The notes under the pieces are model-generated. The model was not told the origin of the DNA. It saw nothing but the letters and a program-made list of their open reading frames with translations, and searched no databases. 64,000 nucleotides of DNA from Muricauda sp. MAR_2010_75. GTDB taxonomy: Bacteria; Bacteroidota; Bacteroidia; Flavobacteriales; Flavobacteriaceae. The stretch spans positions 891,501 through 955,500 of the forward strand of contig NZ_JQNJ01000001.1 of the NCBI RefSeq assembly GCF_000745185.1, read 5' to 3'. Each line of letters opens with the position of its first letter. Positions within the stretch are counted from its first letter, which is position 1. Of the stretch, positions 1 through 8,541 are shown one piece after another. Position numbers and translations under genes: made by a program.

Positions 1-1047
1 TTTTATATTATATCCATTCTTTTATTGCTGGGCCTTTTTGTATTTGGAAAAACCATTGCAGGAGCCACTTCGTGGTATAATCTGGGATTTTTCAACCTAC
101 AGCCCTCCGAGCTTGCCAAGGTAGCCACCGCACTAGCTCTGGCCAAGTTTTTAAGTGACATACAAACCGATATAAGAACTGGTAAACACCAATTATTTGC
201 CCTTGCCATTGTTCTGCTTCCCGCTTTGCTCATCCTCCCACAGCCAGACCCCGGAAGTGCTTTAATCTATTTTTCCTTCTTTTTTGTGCTGTTCAGGGAA
301 GGCTTTCCACTGTATTATTTGGGAATATTGATATTCATGGTCATACTTTTTGCCACTACTTTAATGTTCGGCACCGTATGGGTTGCAATTGGCCTGATCA
401 TATTGACCATATTGATCTACACCTTTAAAAAAGCATCCGTTAAAATTCCCGTACTTCCCGTAACTGGGGTAATTGTGCTTTCCATTTTGTTCTCCTTGTC
501 CGTGGATTTTGTTTATGAAAACGTCTTTGAGCAACGCCATCGCGATAGAATTGCACTTTGGTTGCGTTTGGAAAAGGATGAAAATAAACTGGAAGAAATC
601 AGAAAGACCATTGGCTACAATACCTATCAATCTGAAAAAGCCATTGAATCCGGCGGTTTTTTTGGAAAGGGCTTTTTGGAAGGTACCCGTACCAAAGGAG
701 ACTTTGTTCCTGAACAACACACAGATTATATCTTCAGTTCAGTGGGGGAGGAATGGGGGTTTTTGGGAACGGTGACCGTTATCCTGCTATTTTCCGTTTT
801 CTTTTTACGCTTGATCCATATTGCAGAGCGGCAAAAAAGTGATTTTAGTCGAATGTACGGTTATGGCGTCATTTCCATTTTGGTGTTCCATTACTTCATC
901 AATATTGGTATGGTGATAGGTCTCTTGCCCACCATTGGGGTGCCCCTGCCCTTTTTTAGCTATGGGGGTTCCGGGCTTATCTTTTTTACCATGCTGCTCT
1001 TTATCTTCCTAAAATTGGACTCCAACCGATTAAAGGACGGCATTTAA
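1..1047 (+). CDS. rodA: Rod shape-determining protein RodA, 5' end cut off by window
   Basis: SEDS-family peptidoglycan glycosyltransferase that polymerises lipid II with a class B PBP in the elongasome; inner membrane. The reading frame is open from base 1, so the N-terminus lies outside; 348 residues are visible. Seen: many hydrophobic segments, the SEDS signature LPQPDPGSAL about residue 80-90 (the Asp is the family's catalytic residue), and the C-terminal GVPLPFFSYGGSG motif. RodA rather than FtsW is my choice from overall resemblance to flavobacterial RodA and the DPGSA motif; neighbouring mre/pbp genes would lie upstream and cannot be seen. The stop overlaps the convergent nuclease gene by 4 bases. 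Confidence 0.9.
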   Translation, partial: FYIISILLLLGLFVFGKTIAGATSWYNLGFFNLQPSELAKVATALALAKFLSDIQTDIRTGKHQLFALAIVLLPALLILPQPDPGSALIYFSFFFVLFREGFPLYYLGILIFMVILFATTLMFGTVWVAIGLIILTILIYTFKKASVKIPVLPVTGVIVLSILFSLSVDFVYENVFEQRHRDRIALWLRLEKDENKLEEIRKTIGYNTYQSEKAIESGGFFGKGFLEGTRTKGDFVPEQHTDYIFSSVGEEWGFLGTVTVILLFSVFFLRLIHIAERQKSDFSRMYGYGVISILVFHYFINIGMVIGLLPTIGVPLPFFSYGGSGLIFFTMLLFIFLKLDSNRLKDGI

Positions 1048-1835
1048 AACTTCCAGCCCGAAGCGTTCACCCCACTTTCAACCTCATCCTGCCAAGTTTT
1101 GGTCTGTTTTTCAAAAAAATTGATGCCCGTTTGTTTCTCAACGGTATCTATGGGTACCAAAAAGTCGTTTAATGGCTGTTGACTTTCTTTGTTGGGCATT
1201 AAAAAAGCGAGGGCCATTTTAGAATCCTTCCTCAGAATAATTTTATAAAATGTCCGGGGGACATCCACATCTTCATCTCCAATCTCTTCCAGATCATCCT
1301 CCAAGATTCCGCCCGTAATCACCACCAAATCTCCGTAGGCTTTGCACCAGTAACGCACTTGCTGTTCGAGACGGTTCCACAAACCAGCATTGAAATCCCT
1401 ATCCTGTGGACTTATGTTGCTGGTGTAAAATGTTTCGTTGTAGGCATACTCCGAAAAACGACGATCCCCTGCCGGGCATAAATGTCCCCGGTCATAGCCG
1501 GAACCTCTATAATTTCGCCAATCGGCCGATTTGGTTTTCACCTTGGGGTCCTCAATAAAATAGGGTCGCTTTCTATCATCATAGGTAAGATGGCTTTTTT
1601 TGAGTTCATACAATACCCATTCAGCCTGCTCGAATGGTTCATTATAGGATAGCATATAATGCTCATGCCATACAATGTCGCCCGTGGTGGAGGTGGGCAG
1701 AAACACCTCGGAAACAATTTCATTATCCAAACTTTCTGGGTTGGAATAGGTGGCAGGGGTATAAAAACTCTCGAACAGCCAAAAACCTACTATACAAGCC
1801 AAAAAAAGTAAAGTATATATCGTTCTATTTTTCAT
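1044..1835 (-). CDS. DNA/RNA non-specific endonuclease, secreted or membrane-anchored
   Basis: NUC1-type sugar-nonspecific nuclease of the beta-beta-alpha metal family. The DRGH motif is seen at residues 115-118 (YDRGHLCPAGDRR), His being the general base, followed by the expected Asn-rich metal-binding stretch (TSNISPQDRDFNAGLWNRLE). Residues 7-20 form an N-terminal hydrophobic segment, giving a signal anchor or signal peptide, so it probably acts outside the cytoplasm. 263 residues is normal for the family. It is convergent with rodA, sharing 4 bases. Likely roles are nucleic-acid scavenging or biofilm DNA turnover (inference). Confidence 0.88.
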   Translation of the reverse strand: MKNRTIYTLLFLACIVGFWLFESFYTPATYSNPESLDNEIVSEVFLPTSTTGDIVWHEHYMLSYNEPFEQAEWVLYELKKSHLTYDDRKRPYFIEDPKVKTKSADWRNYRGSGYDRGHLCPAGDRRFSEYAYNETFYTSNISPQDRDFNAGLWNRLEQQVRYWCKAYGDLVVITGGILEDDLEEIGDEDVDVPRTFYKIILRKDSKMALAFLMPNKESQQPLNDFLVPIDTVEKQTGINFFEKQTKTWQDEVESGVNASGWKF

Positions 1836-1958
1836 TTTATCCCAAAAATTCCGTCAACAAAAAGTAAAGTTCATCAAAATATGTCTTTCCCAAAAACACA
1901 ATCATTCCTTGGTTATGACTATATTGGAAGTCCACCAACCAAAAACAATTTAATTTTC

Positions 1959-3263
1959 ATGGTAAAGAAAAGCATTTATGTTGCGCTACTTTTAGTGGCT
2001 TCCCTCACCAGCAAAGTTCAGGCTCAAAGTTATGTTCCCACCAAAGAGAATCTTCAGAACAGGGAATGGTTCCAAGATGCAAAATTTGGCATGTTCATCC
2101 ATTGGGGCATTTACTCTGTATTGGGTGTGCACGAATGGGTCATGGAAACACAATCCATCGACAAAAAAACCTATGAAAAGGTAGCTCCATTTTTTAATCC
2201 GACAGAATTTGATGCCGAGGCCTGGGTGCTCTTGGCCAAATCTTCAGGGATGAAGTACATCACCATCACCTCTAAACACCATGACGGGTTTGCGATGTTC
2301 GACAGTAAATTGACAGATTGGGACATCATGGACCGAACGGTGTACCAAAAAGACATCATGAAACAAATGGCCGAGGCCTGTAGAAAACACGGATTGAAGC
2401 TTTTCTTTTATTATTCGCAATTGGATTGGAACCATCCCGATTACTATCCACGAGGGGAAACCGGAAATAAAACAGGTAGGCCAAATGGGGGGAACTGGGA
2501 AGATTACCTCAATTTTATGAATGGACAACTTACCGAATTGTTGACCAATTATGGTGATGTGGCCGGAATTTGGTTCGATGGTTGGTGGGATAAAAAGGAA
2601 GCTGATTGGCAACTCAAGAAGACCTATGGCCTTATTCATGGCCTTCAACCACAGGCCCTTATTGGCAGCAACCACCATCAGGCTCCCATGGAAGGCGAGG
2701 ATTTTCAAATGTTTGAAAAAGATCTTCCCGGTGAGAACAAGGGTGGGTTCAGTAAAGATGCTAAAATCGGGAAGTTACCGTTGGAAACCGCCGAAACCAT
2801 GGCGCATCGCTGGGGGTTTTCATTACAGGACAAGGACTATAAGTCCTCAAAAGAACTAATCCACTATTTGGTCAAAGCTGCAGGCTACAACAGCAATTTC
2901 CTGCTGAATGTGGGGCCAATGCCCAATGGTAAGATTCAACCAGAGTTTGTGGACACTTTGAAAGTTATTGGGGAATGGACAACCAAAAATGGGGAAAGTA
3001 TCTATGGTACCCGAGGAGGGCCTGTTCCGGTTCAATCTTGGGGGGTAACTACCCAAAAAGACAATACCGTTTTTGTTCATATCCTCAATTGGCAATCCAA
3101 TTCCTTTTTATTGCCAAAAATTTCAAAAGATATAGAGGGCGTAGTGGACTTTACTACCAAAAAACCTTTGGTGTATGAAACCACTTCTTATGGCACTTTG
3201 ATTCAACTTCCAGATAATTGGAATGTTGCTATGGATTACATTATAGAATTAACAACAGAATAA
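1959..3263 (+). CDS. Alpha-L-fucosidase, GH29
   Basis: Retaining exo-fucosidase removing alpha-L-fucose from glycans. The frame is open from 1881, but the ATG at 1959 starts a proper signal peptide (MVKKSIYVALLLVASLTSK, cleavage after VQA), so I use it; product 434 residues, probably periplasmic. Seen: family blocks FGMFIHWGIYS and SKHHDGFAMFDS, and GIWFDGWW, whose Asp is the expected nucleophile. The C-terminal beta domain is short, so this is a minimal GH29 without a carbohydrate-binding module. No SusC/SusD pair is adjacent, so it is not in an obvious polysaccharide utilisation locus. Confidence 0.93.
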   Translation: MVKKSIYVALLLVASLTSKVQAQSYVPTKENLQNREWFQDAKFGMFIHWGIYSVLGVHEWVMETQSIDKKTYEKVAPFFNPTEFDAEAWVLLAKSSGMKYITITSKHHDGFAMFDSKLTDWDIMDRTVYQKDIMKQMAEACRKHGLKLFFYYSQLDWNHPDYYPRGETGNKTGRPNGGNWEDYLNFMNGQLTELLTNYGDVAGIWFDGWWDKKEADWQLKKTYGLIHGLQPQALIGSNHHQAPMEGEDFQMFEKDLPGENKGGFSKDAKIGKLPLETAETMAHRWGFSLQDKDYKSSKELIHYLVKAAGYNSNFLLNVGPMPNGKIQPEFVDTLKVIGEWTTKNGESIYGTRGGPVPVQSWGVTTQKDNTVFVHILNWQSNSFLLPKISKDIEGVVDFTTKKPLVYETTSYGTLIQLPDNWNVAMDYIIELTTE

Positions 3264-3275
3264 GTACCTAAAACA

Positions 3276-3307
3276 AAAAATCCGCCCTTTAAAAGGGCGG
3301 ATTTTTC
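3276..3307. terminator. Bidirectional intrinsic terminator between fucosidase and protease
   Basis: A perfect stem, ATCCGCCCTTT paired with AAAGGGCGGAT, is flanked by an A-run on the left and a T-run on the right, so it can stop transcription from either side. It sits exactly between two convergent genes. Confidence 0.9.
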
Positions 3308-3328
3308 TATTACTATGGATTCTAATTT

Positions 3329-5506
3329 TTAATCCTTGTTGGCGCTGGCCAATTTTCCTTCTGTACTCTTGATGTTGTTCAACTGCAAATCTTTGAGCAC
3401 ATTCACGGCCTCTTCCACATAAACGTCTTTGGCCAAATCTTTGTGCCATCTGTCCCTTTTTTCACGTAGCACAGAATCTTGGGTGAACAATTCGGTCTCA
3501 TAGCGGAGAGAACCGAACGTCAACTTGGAATCGTAATCCCTTAGACTCTTGAACTTATCTGACCGTTTTTTGGCCTCATCCTCTTTGGTTACAAATTTGT
3601 CGTAGTTGAGTGAAACAACGGTTTCGTCCTGCTGTTCCTTTATCCATCTGGCATTTTCCTCAATCAATTTGATCTGTGGATTGTTGGCCATACGTTTTTT
3701 ACTGTTTTCCACAGTTGCCTCAAGATCTATATAGCCATCCCAAACTTTGTAATCAGCTGGCGTAATTTTGTCCCAACCCAATGGATTTTCCTGGTCACGC
3801 TCACCCAAATCGATATAGCTATATCTATCTGGAACAACGATATCACTTTTAACACCTTCCAACTGTGTGGAACCACCATTGATTCTGTAGAATTTTTGTG
3901 TAGTCAACTTAATGGCTCCCAAATCGCCATGTTCATTGCTTCGGACAATATTGTCCAATGGAATTACATTTTGAACGGTTCCTTTACCAAAAGTTTGCTT
4001 GCTTCCAATGACTACGGCTCTTTTATAATCTTGCATGGCCGCTGCCAAAATTTCAGAAGCGGAGGCTGAAAGCTCATTCACCAAAATTACCAATGGTCCA
4101 TCCCATTGAATGCGTTCATCCTTATCTTCATGCACTTCTTTTCGTTGTCCAGAAGAACGAACCTGAACTATGGGGCCATCCTTGATGAACAATCCGGCCA
4201 TTTCAACAACGGTCTTTAAAGAACCTCCTCCATTATCTCGAAGATCAAGGATAATGCCTTCGACTCCATCATTTTTAAGACGTTCCACTTCTTTGGCCAC
4301 ATCGGTGGCAGCATTTCGTTCGGTGTAATCCTCAAAATCCACATAGAATTTAGGAAGATTTATAATTCCATATTCGTGATCATCACTTTTTATGGTTGCG
4401 GATTTTGCATAGGATTCTTCCAATTCCACCACATCACGGGTGATTGACACCTTTTCTATGGTTCCGTCAACTTTTCTAACAGTGAGGTCCACTACAGTAC
4501 CTTTTGGGCCCTTGATGAGTTTAATGGCGTCATCAAGGCGCATCCCAACAATATCAATAGGCTCTTCACCTTCTTGTCCTACTTTTAAAATTTCATCACC
4601 AACTTCCAAACTTTGATCTCGCCAAACAGGACCACCGGAAATTATCTCAACGATTTTGGCACCTTCCGGTCTTTTTTGCAATCGGGCCCCAATGCCTTCA
4701 AACTTACCGGACATACCAATGTCAAATCGCTCCTTTTCTTCTGGTGCAAAATAAAATGTGTGGGGATCAAACTCGTCCACAATGGTATTGATGTACTGTA
4801 CAAACCAATCCTTGCGCTCCAAGTCATCAATGAAATCGAAATATTCATCCAAGTTTTCCTTCACATTCTCACGGGCTTCTTGCTCCGTAACTGCTTTATC
4901 GATGGAACTTGGAAATTCATTAAAAGCAATAACATCTGTGGACACCTCTCCATCCCCATTTTGAATCATTTCAGAAATCCTGTTTTCCACCTTGTTCCCA
5001 AAGATGGCCAGGGCATTGTACTTTAATTGCTTTCTCCAACGCTCGCGAAGTTGCTTTTTGTTGGCCGCAAATTCCTGCTCACTGTAATCAATGTCAATGG
5101 TTTCATCCAAGGTAAAGTCGAAGGGTTCGGAAAGTACCTCTTTGTAAATTTCCTTGGCATCGTTCATACGGACCATTAATCGTTGGTACACAACATTGAA
5201 AAATGTGATGTCCGTATTCTTGATCTCATCATCGATCATGAACCGATATTTTTCAAATTCCCTAACATCGCTTTCCAAAAAATAACGCTTGGTGGGATCT
5301 AGAATATCGATAAAATCATCAAAAACGCTGGAACTGAAAGTATCATCCAGATTTTTAGGCTCGTAGTGTCCTCTTTCCAGCACGTAGGTAATCAAATCCA
5401 GTAGCAGTTTATCCTTGTCATCATTGTCAAAAGACTTGTTTGTGAAACTGCAGGAGGCCACTGCAACAAGAATTACCAGAAGTGCCAAAATAAAATTCTT
5501 CTTCAT
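3329..5506 (-). CDS. Carboxy-terminal processing (tail-specific) protease, S41A
   Basis: Periplasmic protease of the Prc/Tsp type, degrading or trimming proteins from their C-termini. 725 residues matches the long Tsp architecture. Seen: lipoprotein signal with lipobox VASC about residue 19, an N-terminal helical Tsp domain, a PDZ domain about residues 250-345 (GKFEGIGARLQKRPEGAKIV), an S41 core with LRDNGGGSL, the catalytic Ser in ELSASASE about residue 480 and the catalytic Lys in FGKGTVQ about 505, then the C-terminal DUF3340-like tail. The adjacent terminator suggests it is transcribed alone. Gene name prc or ctpA would be reasonable. Confidence 0.93.
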   Translation of the reverse strand: MKKNFILALLVILVAVASCSFTNKSFDNDDKDKLLLDLITYVLERGHYEPKNLDDTFSSSVFDDFIDILDPTKRYFLESDVREFEKYRFMIDDEIKNTDITFFNVVYQRLMVRMNDAKEIYKEVLSEPFDFTLDETIDIDYSEQEFAANKKQLRERWRKQLKYNALAIFGNKVENRISEMIQNGDGEVSTDVIAFNEFPSSIDKAVTEQEARENVKENLDEYFDFIDDLERKDWFVQYINTIVDEFDPHTFYFAPEEKERFDIGMSGKFEGIGARLQKRPEGAKIVEIISGGPVWRDQSLEVGDEILKVGQEGEEPIDIVGMRLDDAIKLIKGPKGTVVDLTVRKVDGTIEKVSITRDVVELEESYAKSATIKSDDHEYGIINLPKFYVDFEDYTERNAATDVAKEVERLKNDGVEGIILDLRDNGGGSLKTVVEMAGLFIKDGPIVQVRSSGQRKEVHEDKDERIQWDGPLVILVNELSASASEILAAAMQDYKRAVVIGSKQTFGKGTVQNVIPLDNIVRSNEHGDLGAIKLTTQKFYRINGGSTQLEGVKSDIVVPDRYSYIDLGERDQENPLGWDKITPADYKVWDGYIDLEATVENSKKRMANNPQIKLIEENARWIKEQQDETVVSLNYDKFVTKEDEAKKRSDKFKSLRDYDSKLTFGSLRYETELFTQDSVLREKRDRWHKDLAKDVYVEEAVNVLKDLQLNNIKSTEGKLASANKD

Positions 5507-5695
5507 AAATCTATTTTTTTCGGGGTGATGGAATTTGATTTTTCCATCGCTTTATCCGTCATTTCTACTTGTATGAATTCCCTAAGATACTGAAAAAACC
5601 ATGCCACTTAGGGCATTGTCATTTAATTTTTTGTTAAACAGTCGGGACTTCATATCCTTATGAAAAACGTATTTTTATGCCATTAATTATCCAAA

Positions 5696-6475
5696 ATGAA
5701 AAAACCACTCATACTGGTCACCAATGATGATGGAATTACCGCCCCTGGATTACGCGCACTTATACGGACCATGAAGCAATTGGGCGACGTGGTGGTCGTG
5801 GCCCCAGACAGTCCCCAATCAGGGATGGGACATGCCATTACCGTGGACAGTACCTTGTTTTCCAAAAAGGTGGTGGTGGACCATAATGAAGGAGCTCCAA
5901 GCGAGTATAGCTGTAGCGGAACCCCTGCCGATTGTGTAAAATTGGCCCTAAGAGTGTTATTGGACCGCACCCCGGATATTTGTGTGAGCGGAATCAACCA
6001 TGGCTCCAATTCATCCATAAATGTAATTTATTCGGGCACCATGAGTGCTGCCATTGAGGCAGGTATCGAGGGCATTCCCGCCATTGGTTTTTCGCTTTGC
6101 GATTATTCCTGGGATGCCAATTTTGAACCTTCGTTGGAGTGCATCAAAAAAATAGTTGCTGAAGCCTTGGTTAATGGAATTCCCAAAGGGACCGTACTCA
6201 ATGTGAATATTCCCAAAAGTGATGATGCACCAAAAGGCATAAAAATTTGCAGACAGGCCCGCGGCAATTGGAAAGAAAAATTTGACGAACGAACCAGCCC
6301 TTCGGGCAAGGACTACTATTGGTTGACCGGGGAATTTGAACTGTTGGACAAGGGCCAGGACACCGATGAGTGGGCCTTGGCACAGGGCTATATCTCGGTG
6401 GTGCCAACACAATTTGACCTTACAGCACACCATGCCATCCCACAAATAAACAACTGGAACTTAAATGAACACTAA
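5696..6475 (+). CDS. surE: 5'/3'-nucleotidase SurE
   Basis: Cytoplasmic metal-dependent phosphatase of nucleoside monophosphates and polyphosphate. Seen: LVTNDDG at residues 7-13 (Asp11 and Asp12 bind metal), the SGTPADCVK loop, and SGINHGSNSSINVIYSGT with the conserved Asn; 259 residues fits the family. First gene of a plus-strand run with the small membrane protein (11-base overlap), lpxB, an NlpC/P60 lipoprotein and comEC. surE near lpxB is a recurrent flavobacterial arrangement (recalled, not checked). Confidence 0.95.
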   Translation: MKKPLILVTNDDGITAPGLRALIRTMKQLGDVVVVAPDSPQSGMGHAITVDSTLFSKKVVVDHNEGAPSEYSCSGTPADCVKLALRVLLDRTPDICVSGINHGSNSSINVIYSGTMSAAIEAGIEGIPAIGFSLCDYSWDANFEPSLECIKKIVAEALVNGIPKGTVLNVNIPKSDDAPKGIKICRQARGNWKEKFDERTSPSGKDYYWLTGEFELLDKGQDTDEWALAQGYISVVPTQFDLTAHHAIPQINNWNLNEH

Positions 6476-6752
6476 AAAAGAAATTTTAATCGGTTTTGCC
6501 GTAGGAATCATTGCAAACGTCTTTGGTACACTCATCTATATGTTGTTGTTTTCCGATTTGGGCATTGTGGAAACTTTTAAAGCTGCTATGGATCAGGGAC
6601 ACATGGGCAGTTTATTGGCTTTGGGGGCTATTTTAAACTTGGTGGCCTTTTTTGGTTTTCTTCGGATAAAAAGAGACCACAGGGCCAGAGGGGTCATGAT
6701 TGCCACTTTGGTGACCGCGTTGGTCATTTTGTTTTATAAAGTGTTTGCGTAA
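6465..6752 (+). CDS. Small membrane protein of unknown function
   Basis: 95 residues with three hydrophobic segments (about 7-27, 48-65 and 76-94) and a short basic loop (RIKRDHRARG) before the last. No enzyme motif is seen. Its start lies inside the end of surE (11-base overlap), so the two are translationally linked. The position between surE and lpxB suggests an envelope-related job, but I do not recognise the family. Confidence 0.75.
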   Translation: MNTKKEILIGFAVGIIANVFGTLIYMLLFSDLGIVETFKAAMDQGHMGSLLALGAILNLVAFFGFLRIKRDHRARGVMIATLVTALVILFYKVFA

Positions 6753-6759
6753 ATAAGTA

Positions 6760-6842
6760 CAAGTTCAAATTCAAAATGCAGGTACAACAAGGTACTCCAA
6801 ATTGAACTTGAACTTGAACTTGAACTTGAAACTTGAACTTGA
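6760..6842. repeat. Hexanucleotide TTGAAC tandem repeat with inverted partner, upstream of lpxB
   Basis: Four perfect TTGAAC units (6802-6825) are followed by one with an extra A, another perfect unit and a partial one (to 6842). At 6760-6774 the sequence CAAGTTCAAATTCAA is the reverse complement of two units with one mismatch, so RNA can fold in several registers. The repeat ends 9 bases before the lpxB start. Array length could vary by slippage; a hairpin here could act as a weak terminator or a translation modulator. It has no T-run, so it is not a standard terminator. Confidence 0.7.
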
Positions 6843-6851
6843 GATTTCCAT

Positions 6852-7964
6852 ATGAAATACTACATCATCGCTGGCGAAGCTTCTGGGGACTTACACGGTT
6901 CCAACCTCATCAAGGGCCTCAAAAAAGAGGATCCTTCGGCAATAATACGTTGCTGGGGTGGCGACCTTATGCAGCAAGCTGGTGGGCAATTGGCCAAACA
7001 CTACAAGGATATGGCATTCATGGGATTCTTGGAGGTGATTGCAAACATTCCCACCATTTTTAAAAACATTTCCTTTTGCAAGCAGGACATTAAAAAGTTT
7101 AATCCAGATGCGGTGATTTTTATCGATTTTTCTGGTTTCAATTTGCGGATTGCCAAATGGGCCAAGAAAAATGGGTTCAAGACCAACTATTACATTTCTC
7201 CCCAGATTTGGGCCTCACGGGAAGGTAGAATCAAAAAAATTAAACGGGACATTGATGCCATGTATGTCATCCTTCCCTTTGAAAAGGAATTTTACGAAAA
7301 AAAACATGGTTTTCCCGTTCAATTTGTGGGTCATCCGTTAATCGATGCCATTGAAAACACCCCCATTGTTGATGAAGCTACTTTTAGAAAGGAAAACGAT
7401 TTGGACGCGGAAAAACCCATTATCGCATTGCTTCCTGGAAGTCGTAGACAGGAAGTCCAAAAAATGTTGGACGTTATGCTCTCCATTAAAGGCGATTTTC
7501 CGGCATACCAATTTGTCATTGCCGGGGCTCCCAGCCTTCCCGATGAATTCTATTTCCCTTTTTTAAAAGGGGATAAAGTCGGTTACGTTTCCAACAAAAC
7601 CTATTCACTTTTAAAACATTCCCACGCCGCTTTGGTCACCAGTGGAACGGCTACTTTGGAGACAGCTCTTTTTGAAATCCCTCAAGTGGTATGCTATAAG
7701 GGCAATTGGATTTCCTACCAAATCGCCAAGCGAATCATCACCCTGGATTTTATTTCCCTTGTAAATCTCATCATGGGAAAAGAAGTTGTCAAAGAACTGA
7801 TTCAAAATGAATTAACTTCAAAAAAACTTAAAAAAGAACTTTTTAAAATTGTTGCTGGCAAGGAGCGCGAACGCATTTTGGAAGACTACAAAATCCTAAA
7901 GAAAAAATTGGGTGGAAAAGGCGCCAGTCAATTGGCGGCCCAATTTATCGTTGAAAATGCTTAG
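6852..7964 (+). CDS. lpxB: Lipid-A-disaccharide synthase
   Basis: GT19 glycosyltransferase that joins UDP-2,3-diacylglucosamine and lipid X to form lipid A disaccharide at the inner membrane. Seen: the N-terminal IAGEASGDLHGSNLI block, ISPQIWASREGRIKKI in the middle, and LPGSRRQEV plus SGTATLET in the UDP-binding half. 370 residues is normal. It follows the surE pair after a gap filled by a TTGAAC repeat and overlaps the hydrophobic leader frame of the next gene, so the run is probably one transcript. Confidence 0.96.
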   Translation: MKYYIIAGEASGDLHGSNLIKGLKKEDPSAIIRCWGGDLMQQAGGQLAKHYKDMAFMGFLEVIANIPTIFKNISFCKQDIKKFNPDAVIFIDFSGFNLRIAKWAKKNGFKTNYYISPQIWASREGRIKKIKRDIDAMYVILPFEKEFYEKKHGFPVQFVGHPLIDAIENTPIVDEATFRKENDLDAEKPIIALLPGSRRQEVQKMLDVMLSIKGDFPAYQFVIAGAPSLPDEFYFPFLKGDKVGYVSNKTYSLLKHSHAALVTSGTATLETALFEIPQVVCYKGNWISYQIAKRIITLDFISLVNLIMGKEVVKELIQNELTSKKLKKELFKIVAGKERERILEDYKILKKKLGGKGASQLAAQFIVENA

Positions 7965-7998
7965 ATTTAGCGTCCAAGAAAGTAATACTATTTCTTGG

Positions 7999-8541
7999 AT
8001 GTTACGTAAAACCATTTTCTTACTGCTTTTTCTTGCCGTGGTTGCCTGCGGTCCGGGCAAGAGAAAACGAACCTACAGCAAGACCCGAACCGTTACGGTA
8101 GAGGGGTCAACCGAAGACACATCCCCAAAAAAATCCAGAAAAGAAGAAAAGCTGAATGCCAAGGCAGAGGCCATTATTTCCACCGCTATGGGCTATTCTG
8201 GAACACGTTACAAATATGGGGGCACCACCAAAAAAGGCATGGATTGTTCAGGATTGGTCTATGTTTCCCTAAGGGAAAACGACATTCTTTTTCCCAGGGT
8301 CTCTCACCAAATGGCCCAAGAAGGTCAGCGAATCCAGGTGGATGAAGTACAAAAAGGGGATCTCCTTTATTTTAAGACCGGCAAAAGCGGAAAACGTGTC
8401 AACCATGTGGGCTTGGTCGTGGAAGTGGAAGGTGATGACATTAAATTTATACACGCCACAACCTCCAGGGGTGTTTTGGTATCCTCGCTACGGGAAGGAT
8501 ATTGGAACTATGCCTTTGTGAAGGCCATGCGTATTTTGTAG
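7999..8541 (+). CDS. NlpC/P60 family lipoprotein, peptidoglycan endopeptidase
   Basis: Cell-wall gamma-D-Glu-diamino acid endopeptidase anchored as a lipoprotein. The frame is open from 7912, but the ATG at 7999 begins a clean lipoprotein signal (MLRKTIFLLLFLAVVAC) with lipobox Cys at residue 17, so I choose it; 180 residues. Seen: a basic linker, then the catalytic Cys in GGTTKKGMDCSGLVYVS, the His in RVNHVGLVVE and the third polar residue in IKFIHATTS, the usual Cys-His-His set. It ends in TAGTG, so comEC begins on the last base of its stop. Confidence 0.92.
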   Translation: MLRKTIFLLLFLAVVACGPGKRKRTYSKTRTVTVEGSTEDTSPKKSRKEEKLNAKAEAIISTAMGYSGTRYKYGGTTKKGMDCSGLVYVSLRENDILFPRVSHQMAQEGQRIQVDEVQKGDLLYFKTGKSGKRVNHVGLVVEVEGDDIKFIHATTSRGVLVSSLREGYWNYAFVKAMRIL

